Shown here: one piece after another, positions 57,610 to 64,000 of the stretch | Layout of the letters: every line of letters begins with the position of its first letter | How positions within the stretch are numbered: position 1 is the first letter of the stretch | Source: Mixophyes australis | Taxonomy: Eukaryota > Chordata > Amphibia > Anura > Limnodynastidae | Reading direction: 5' to 3' | DNA: 64,000 bases | Assembly (NCBI GenBank): GCA_036250195.1 | Contig: JAVHZZ010000009.1 | Span: 101,858,771-101,922,770 of the forward strand | The notes under the pieces: generated by a model | The model's input: the letters and a program-made list of their open reading frames with translations, nothing else | Database searches by the model: none | What the model was told of the DNA's origin: nothing | Program-made: the position numbers and the translations under genes

Positions 57610-58945
57610 TTACTGCTAGCTCCATTTTTTTTCTGGTCTCTTCTTTTTGTATAGATACACTCAAGCTAGAGACCCTCCTAAGGATCATGCAATCACATTG
57701 AGTCCTCTGCATCCATTCCTCTCTGATATCCAGTTCAGTAATGTGTCTCAGGTTGCTGCATCTGTTACCAGACTGTACAAAAAAAATGATTCCCCTGGAG
57801 GATGCTAACTGTGAGAGAGGAAGTTTGCATGGGTCTTAAGCTTTGTGTCACCAGAGTTGTAGCATTGAAAGCGGCAGTAGCATTGACAGCAGCGTACTAG
57901 GCTTTTTGAGTTAGCTGTAAATGGAACATTCAGGACAGGGTCCAAAGAAGCGACCTCTGTAACACTCCAGGAAATATAGAGGATAATTGAGTTCATCTGC
58001 TAAGCTTCAATGTTCTCTATCAGATTATCTAATAGAGCGATGGCATCTACTGTGGTAAGCTGAAGAGCTTTGTGGCTGTTCATGTATGGCAGATACTCAC
58101 TCCCAAAATAACTGGCGTCCCTATCTTTTGAAAGAGAATACCTTTTTGGGAATAAAAATGAACTCTCTCATTTCAAGAGTATCTGGTTTAGAAAGTCTGT
58201 ACGTTTGGCACAGGAGACGCCCTATAGAAGAGTATACACAGAGCAGCTTGAAAGTAGATCTAATCCCCATAGAGATTTCAGAGAGGCCAAGCAATACAGA
58301 TCTGGAAAAAGCCGTGCCATGCAACCCACCTTAAGGCAGGGATTTCAGCTACAGAGAGGGATTAAATTCCCAGGGTCTTTCCAGATTTTCTTCCCAGTGA
58401 TGCCAAAGGTATTCATTACTCTGGAGAGACAGTGGTCCGCCTTAATGACAACAGATGCACTGGTCTTGAGAGGGATATGCATTACAATACGTATCTCCAA
58501 TACGTGAGATGTCATGTTGGACAGCTTGAAGGTGTTGTGGGAAGAAAAAAAAATTCTACTCCAGGATTTTCATTCTAGAACAGCACGGAGGAGGATACAT
58601 ACAATTTTGGATTTGCAGCTCAGTAAATTTATAAGAACCAGGAAGTTCGAGATTGAGTCCCAGCAGCCTGTCCTGAATGTAGAGGACATGGGAGAATTTC
58701 TCATAACACTCGTGGATCATCACATCAAAAATGGTCTGAGGGTCCTGATCTTGACCCAATCTTTCCAATTCAGGACATCTGCATTTAAGTTTTCAGTGGC
58801 ACCAAGGGCAATTCATGAAGATCCTGGTGGTAGTAATTGTGAAGTTAAGATGGGAGGAGATACTGCTGTGGCCTTAACTCAACGATCTTCTGATAAAGAA
58901 AAGATCGAGAGTACCCAGGAGAATGTTGGACTAAATGATTTTCAC
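57610..58945 (+). pseudogene. DIRS-like retrotransposon relic with reverse-transcriptase motifs
   Basis: The frame at 58514-58948 reads TILDLQLSKFIRTRKFEIES, then GEFLITLVDHHIKNG and SFQFRTSAFKFSVAPRA. These line up with the DIRS-type reverse-transcriptase blocks (ILDLRxLNKFIRTxKFxMES, then a SLDLKDAY-type catalytic block changed to TLVDHHI, then FQFxALPFGLxxAPR). A GYALQY stretch and FYSRIF in a neighbouring frame precede it, as in DIRS elements. Upstream, 58148-58500 contains an Arg-rich stretch (SRSNPHRDFREAKQYRSGKS) typical of the region before the polymerase. The catalytic aspartates are lost. No tyrosine recombinase was found. Confidence 0.65.
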
Positions 58946-59404
58946 TAAGATGATACGGACAGATTATTAATGATCGTGTATAATTGTGATACCTTGATCA
59001 TCTCCATGGCTGCCTAGTTACCATAGTGCCTAGTGTTACTTTGTTATATTTGTGATCTATTGTTCTGAGATACTTTCACAGCTTTGGGGAAGGAAACCAG
59101 AAGACACCTGAAAGAAGGGGGAGGGGGGTGTTTTCTGTTCTGTTCTGAATGGAAGATTAACCCCTTAATATATGCTGCTATGAACGTGTATAACCTACAT
59201 ACATTGATGAACTGATTACCTTCCCCGGAGGATCTATACATACACTGTAACCATACATTAACATAGGTAGGTAACGATAATTTTGTTTTCGAGGAATTAT
59301 CCTGTAAAATGCAGTGGTTGTTTAGGTTAAGTACTCTACATTCAGGGCACTAAATACACCTAAATCATTGGAGATGTAAATCTCACTTTTCACTTAAGGA
59401 TTAT
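58946..59404. other. Unassigned intron 2 sequence
   Basis: A G-rich patch (GAAGGGGGAGGGGGGTG) lies at 59114-59130. Nothing else was recognised. Confidence 0.3.
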
Positions 59405-59745
59405 CGTCATCATCATCACCATTTATTTATATAGCACCACTAATTCCGCAGCGCTGTACAGAGAACTCACTCACATCAGTCCCTGCCCCATTGGGGCTTA
59501 CAGTCTAAATTCCCTAACATACGCGCGCACACAGACACAGAGACCAGGGTCAATTTTGTTAGCAGCCAATTAACCTACCAGTATGTTTTTGGAGTGTGGG
59601 AGGAAACCAGAGCAACTGGAGGAAACCCACGCAAACACGGGGAGAACATACAAACTCCTCACAGATAAGGGCATGATCGGGAATTGAACTCATGACCCCA
59701 GTGCTGTAAGGCAGAAGTGCTAACCACTTAGCCACCGTGCTGCCC
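59405..59745 (-). mobile_element. Full-length antisense SINE
   Basis: Complete copy, very similar to 51416-51754, with tail (ATC)n, core and tRNA head ending CTAACCACTTAGCCACCGTGCTGCCC. Confidence 0.92.
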
Positions 59746-61550
59746 ATATCATTTTTATGGATTATAACCCATTAAAATTATTCTGTATTATGTGTATTTT
59801 AAAAAAAAAAAGATTCGTTATTACTGTAATGTTGGTACTCTGGTTCCGTAGTTGCGTATTAATATTGTGCTGCATACAAAAAAAAGGTAGTCACTGTATA
59901 TAAACATATGTAATTTGTAATAAAGGGAATAGAAGAGCATAACCAATATATTCATACAAGGTTAGGCAACTATACATTCTGCGTCACTGGAAGGTAATGT
60001 CATACAATCTGCGCTTAGGTCAAATAATTAATTTATACATAACTTACATACTAAGAGAGAGAGGCATAAAATATGACCCTATTATAGCAGACAAATGTAT
60101 TAGCCGATCTGCATTTGTATTTATGTGGACTAACCTTTAAAACAGGAAGCCAGAAATTACAAGGTCTTTCTTCTTGTGGGGCCAGGCTCTAGGAAGGGAA
60201 GCTAGTAAAGGAGTTTTTTTGTTTTGTTATTTTAAGTACGTAATCGTTTATAAATTTGCTAAATATTTGCTCATGTAATAAAAAAAAAGCCTGAAGTGAA
60301 GACACACAATCTGTTCTGTGCGAGGTTCTCTGCTTCTAATTTGGGTCAATGTTAAAGGTATATTTATAGTGTCCAGAGATACGTCTGATATCACTGGGGG
60401 GGGTTGGTGTATGGCATCATGGGGAACGTGACCTTGTTCGGAAAGGACCAATATATATGACAGAGAGCAGTCATAGTCTGCACAGGAGGGATGTTATAAA
60501 TCTGTGCCTAGTAAATATATTCCCTTGTGGTAGGTACATAAAAGCAAATAACACTAAATGCACTGTAACCTCAAAAATAACAGTTTAATTAAAAAGTGTT
60601 GGTTCATTTGTAATCTCTCACTTGGAAGTTGGCCTTTAAATCAACACCACCCACTTTAAGAATGTCTATCCACTTCAAATAAAAGTTTTGGGGCTTTACC
60701 TTGAGAGTTATAGTGTGGCTGAGGTCAGCGGTGGCGATGTCCGTACTAAATACCTACGTATTGTGTTTTGTTTTTTTTTACCCCTGAATATTAAGCTGCT
60801 TATGCTAGAAATTAGATCTCTGGTGCATTTTGAAGACTGCTGAAAGTTGGCATCTAATCGCTTGCAATGAGTTCACAGCCCATCTTTGCTCTTGGTATCG
60901 TGACATTACTGTGTTCTCCAAATGTAGCCGTTTTTTAACAGACATTTAATCTAAATTGCATCAGAGATTTTACACATACCTCTGCTTAGGTGTCATAGCT
61001 TACAGACAATATTACAGATAATGTGAAATGGAATGGGGGAAATGTTTGTACTGATGCATCCCAGATTTCCTGACTGTACGCTTATTGAAAAACTTATACT
61101 AGAATGGAATATTAGTTAATAATCCAATTCTTTATTACTGTATATACAATGAATTAACCTGTATCTTATATTACAAGTGCTGTCTTGTATTAGGTTTTGT
61201 GGCCTTTTAATAAATCTGATATAAGTATATTACAATTTTAAGTCAGAACCCTTTTTCACGCACATGCTGCATATATTTCTAAACTGCATTTCTCTACTAA
61301 CTTCTTTTATTGATGGTTGTCGGATTCTTTTCTTGAAAGACTCATTGGCTCAGAATGGATTTATACATAATTTACTATGTGGTTAGCAGACACGTGTACA
61401 GTCTCCTCTTGCTGCTGAAAGATTTCAAAAACACAACTGAAAGGCAGAAGCTAATTTGTACAGCTTTCAACCATATGGTGTCCACCGTTTTTTCTACAAA
61501 CAGAATACATTTTTGTACCAAATCTAAAAGCAGATAACACATGCGTAGCA

Positions 61551-61552
<2 letters not shown>
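59746..61552. other. Unassigned intron 2 sequence before exon 3
   Basis: A 1.8-kb stretch without recognised elements apart from A and T runs, the longest element-free stretch of intron 2. Confidence 0.35.
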
Positions 61553-61631
<79 letters not shown>

Positions 61632-61651
61632 CATATACATATACATATATA
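61553..61651. repeat. (TA)n microsatellite with (TACATA)n edge
   Basis: Pure TA to 61627, then TACATACATATACATATACAT. It ends about 210 bp before exon 3. Confidence 0.96.
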
Positions 61652-61862
61652 CATATATTACTGTTGTGTGTGTTTGAACCGTGCTCATTGATTCTTCATA
61701 GTATATATTGTTTCTTTTTAATTATGATTTTCTACCATTGTCATTTTTATTCACAGTTCAAGAAACTTTATCGGCTGAACTGTTATGGTTTATTTATAAA
61801 ATGTATCTTTTAGATATTTCTAAAATCTCGTTGTTTTTTTTTTATCTTGTTTCTCCTTGCAG

Positions 61863-61952
61863 TACACTGTGTGGAACTTTATCCCCAAAAACCTGTTTGA
61901 GCAGTTTAGAAGAATTGCAAATTTTTATTTTCTTATCATTTTCTTGGTTCAG
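61863..61952 (+). CDS. ATP11C: ATP11C-like P4-ATPase, coding exon 3 (start of first transmembrane helix)
   Basis: This 30-codon exon has an acceptor with a long T-rich tract (TTTCTCCTTGCAG, ending at 61862) and a consensus donor (CAG|GTAAGA). It translates from [20 protein letters not shown] into [10 protein letters not shown]. The segment is highly conserved in P4-ATPases: the amphipathic [15 protein letters not shown] stretch leads into transmembrane helix 1. It continues exactly in frame from the exon at 51147-51266, whose last residues SSK precede YT(V/L)WNF in all ATP11 proteins. The exon lies 10.6 kb downstream of exon 2, with a (TA)n microsatellite about 210 bp upstream. The next expected exon (the DTPTSPVTSGLPLFF region) was not seen before position 64000, so intron 3 runs out of the window. 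Confidence 0.92.
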
Positions 61953-62213
61953 GTAAGAGAAGTTGGTTTCTAAGCATTGTGCAATTTTACATATATTTTG
62001 TTTTTATTCTTATGTTTATTTTATGTTCAAAACATTTGCAAACAGCTAACCTGTTATTTAATCAGAATTGTGCAGTTGAATGCATTGATTTTTTTCTGTT
62101 CTTTCATACTGATGATCTGTGTCCTTTGTGATTGTGTATAAAAGAATGCAGATTACACCATGTGCTGCCTTTCTAGATAGATGTGATACTGTAAATAAGT
62201 TGTTGTTACTTTT

Positions 62214-62910
62214 GCTAGGTACACACTACAGGGTCTTCGTCCAATAATCGGCTCAACCAGCCGACATACGACCACTCGTTCAAAAATCGGGTCAGTGTGT
62301 GTAGTGACACGATGGTCGAAAGTCTGCCCAAATGGACGATTGTCGCCTCATTTGGTTGGTCGTACCGTTTAATATTTTCGTTCCAATCTCGTTTCCATTG
62401 TGTAGTGTGTATAAACTTCCGACCGATCTACGACAATCCTCCAATACTTCCTCGACCTGGGTGGCGTGTGTATGTAAATTTGTGATGTCTGTACCAGTCC
62501 CACGTGGTGCGGTATCCGCACATCACATGCTTTTGTTTTGTATATATGTGTATTGCACCTGTCTGGCTGCAGACCATTACACGTGTATAAAGCATGAATG
62601 AAGAGACCGTGTTGCCTTCTCTTTTTATGCGGCTTTGGGTGTTAACTATATTGAAAGCCCCTTTATGCTAATGTCTTTGGTATATCGTTACATGCCCCGC
62701 AAATGATGCTTCAGTGTGTATGAAATTAAAATTATTGCTCAAGACAACATGGCTGTAAAAAGTCGCTAAAGAGAAGTCCGCTCTTCCCTTTATCGTCTAA
62801 GACAAGGCTAGTGTGTATGCAGTCCACGGACCTAGCGATCGGACCATCGATCGCATGTAAAATCGCTCGACATAAAAAGTTGGTGGAGAATTTTGTAGTG
62901 TGTACCCAGC
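62214..62910. mobile_element. MITE with GGTACACACTACAG ends, long form
   Basis: Ends GCTAGGTACACACTACAGGG and GTAGTGTGTACCCAGC. The outer parts are the inverse of the element at 27465. The middle (about 62480-62740) is an extra segment with TCACATGCTTTTG. Confidence 0.85.
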
Positions 62911-62968
62911 ATTAGGCCGGTACACACTTGAGAATTTTCCGACAAATTTGTTATTTGCATCGATTTGT

Positions 62969-63289
62969 ACCTACAACAGTGGCGGAACCAGGGGGAGGGC
63001 GATCGCCCCCCCCTAGCAGACACTTGCTGCCGACGGCTGCACACTATGTGCAGGTCCGTCCAGCCGTGACAGTCAGGGACAGTGTGCTGCCCGGCTGCTC
63101 TGACTGTGTTTAAAACACAATCAGAGCAGCCGGGCAGCACACTGTCCCTGCCTGTCACGGCTGGACGGACCTGCACATACTGTGCAGCCGTCGGCAGCCT
63201 AAGATGTTAGAAAGGGGCGGGGCCTAAATCCCCCCCCCCCTAAATCGCCCCGGGTACTGCATTTTTCTAGATCCGCCCCTGACCTACAA
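62969..63289. mobile_element. 305-bp hAT element with a long internal palindrome
   Basis: Element 62977-63281 lies between perfect ACCTACAA duplications. Ends CAGTGGCGGAACCAG and CTAGATCCGCCCCTG. The interior 63026-63198 is an inverted repeat with ~80-bp arms. Confidence 0.94.
63026..63198. repeat. Near-perfect 173-bp palindrome
   Basis: GCTGCCGACGGCTGCACA...GTCTGACTGTG meets its inverse around a TTTAAAA centre. Only a few mismatches were seen (for example ACTATGTGC / GCACATACTGT). Confidence 0.95.
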
Positions 63290-63601
63290 CTGATGGTCCA
63301 ACCGGTCGGGCGATTCATACATACACACTACACACGATTTACCTGCAGATCTCTGCTCTTCACCTGGTTTTATAGTTGTTTAGAGAATGATAGCACAATA
63401 GTCATTCATTCATTCATTCCTGTCACACTGATTAACTGCCTTGTTATAGCTATCACATGTCCTAACGAATTTCGTTATCTTCTGTGACTCTGAAAGAAAA
63501 TATTCGGTGTCAGAACGAACGAACAAGTTATTCCATCTACAGCACTCTCTACATTTAGTCACCAAGACATGTTCATTGCCGGCATAGGCTGAAAAGATCA
63601 T

Positions 63602-63776
63602 GGGGTATATTTACTAAACTGCGGGGTGAAAAAGTGGGAATGTTGCCTATAGCAACCAATCAGATTCTAGTTATCATTTGTTTAGTACATTCTACAAAAT
63701 GACATCTAGAATCTGATTGGTTGCTATAGGCAACATCTCCACTTTTTCAAACCCGCAGTTTAAGAAAATTACCCCA
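63602..63776. mobile_element. Palindromic MITE, GGGTATATTTACTAA ends (copy 4)
   Basis: Left GGGGTATATTTACTAAACTG, right CAGTTTAAGAAAATTACCCC. It interrupts the MITE body between GAAAAGATCATG and ACTCTGTAAAC; the uninterrupted relative at 20980-21000 reads straight through this point. Confidence 0.9.
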
Positions 63777-64000
63777 ATGACTCTGTAAACTTTGTGGAGA
63801 TCGTAATTGTGAGTGCATACACACTACATGATCAGATGGCGATTGGAACGAGATTATTAAACTGTACGACCAAACAAATGAAACGACAATTGGCCCAATA
63901 ATCTGCTGAAAAACCTCCAGTGTGTACCTAGAATTAGTATGTAGTATTATCATAGAAAAAGTGTGTACTTTATTCAGTGGTGAATAGAACTGCCATATAT

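Larger units (their letters stand above)
51267..61862 (+). other. Intron 2 of the ATP11C-like gene
   Basis: The two exons fix the ends of this intron: GT at 51267 and AG at 61862. It holds an antisense SINE 150 bp below the donor, a Harbinger-like MITE, a MITE split by a 1.3-kb hAT element, Penelope-like and DIRS-like relics, and two (TA)n tracts. Confidence 0.85.
62914..63932. mobile_element. MITE with GGTACACACT ends containing two other transposons
   Basis: Ends GGCCGGTACACACTTGAGAA and CCAGTGTGTACCTAGA. Without the inserts at 62977-63281 and 63602-63776 the body matches 20623-21228. Confidence 0.88.

Overview
The window looks like vertebrate, most likely anuran (frog) nuclear DNA. It is AT-rich and intron-like, and it is filled with layered transposable elements of amphibian or fish character: tRNA-headed SINEs with a LINE-like tail, an L2/CR1-type LINE, Tc1 transposons, hAT and Harbinger-like MITEs, a chromodomain Ty3/gypsy retrotransposon, and Penelope-like and DIRS-like relics. 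Species assignment is inference; no species marker was identified.

Host gene. Only two host coding exons are visible, both on the + strand: 51147-51266 (40 codons) and 61863-61952 (30 codons). Both are in phase 0 with good acceptors and GT donors. Together they encode the N-terminal part of a P4-ATPase flippase, best matched by ATP11C. Most of the window would then be intron 1 (at least 51 kb) and intron 2 (10.6 kb). Exon 1 and exon 4 were not found and probably lie outside.

Layout. 1-4.4 kb: intronic sequence, one palindromic MITE, older repeats. 4.4-6.6 kb: a dead Tc1 transposon with a SINE inside it and another at its right flank. 7.2-9.8 kb: antisense LINE pieces (3' end, then reverse transcriptase). 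12.3-20.5 kb: a very young 8.2-kb Ty3/gypsy chromovirus on the - strand, with 5-bp target duplications, nearly identical ~1.95-kb LTRs, an intact 1120-codon pol and a gag broken by one extra base. 20.6-23.9 kb: MITEs and a hAT element carrying a 22-bp minisatellite. 25-33 kb: SINEs, palindromic MITEs and simple repeats. 33.8-34.9 kb: a decayed gypsy protease/integrase relic split by a hAT MITE. 38.6-39.5 kb: a second Tc1 relic. 40-50 kb: palindromic MITEs, a LINE 3' end, SINEs and a 26-bp minisatellite. 51.1 kb: exon 2. 52.5-54.8 kb: a Harbinger-like MITE and a second minisatellite-bearing hAT. 55.7-56.7 kb: a Penelope-like relic with a possible hammerhead-ribozyme remnant. 57.6-58.9 kb: a DIRS-like reverse-transcriptase relic. 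61.9 kb: exon 3. 62.2-64 kb: two abutting MITEs, the second containing two further transposons.

Most notable reading. The gypsy element shows a coherent expression and replication design. A predicted TATA box places the transcript start at a sequence whose first ~10 nt are complementary to the bases just inside the 5' LTR, which implies self-priming of the Tf1/sushi kind. A G GGA AAT slippery heptamer lies in exactly the right frame for a -1 gag-pol shift. The pol frame runs through the polypurine tract into the 3' LTR.
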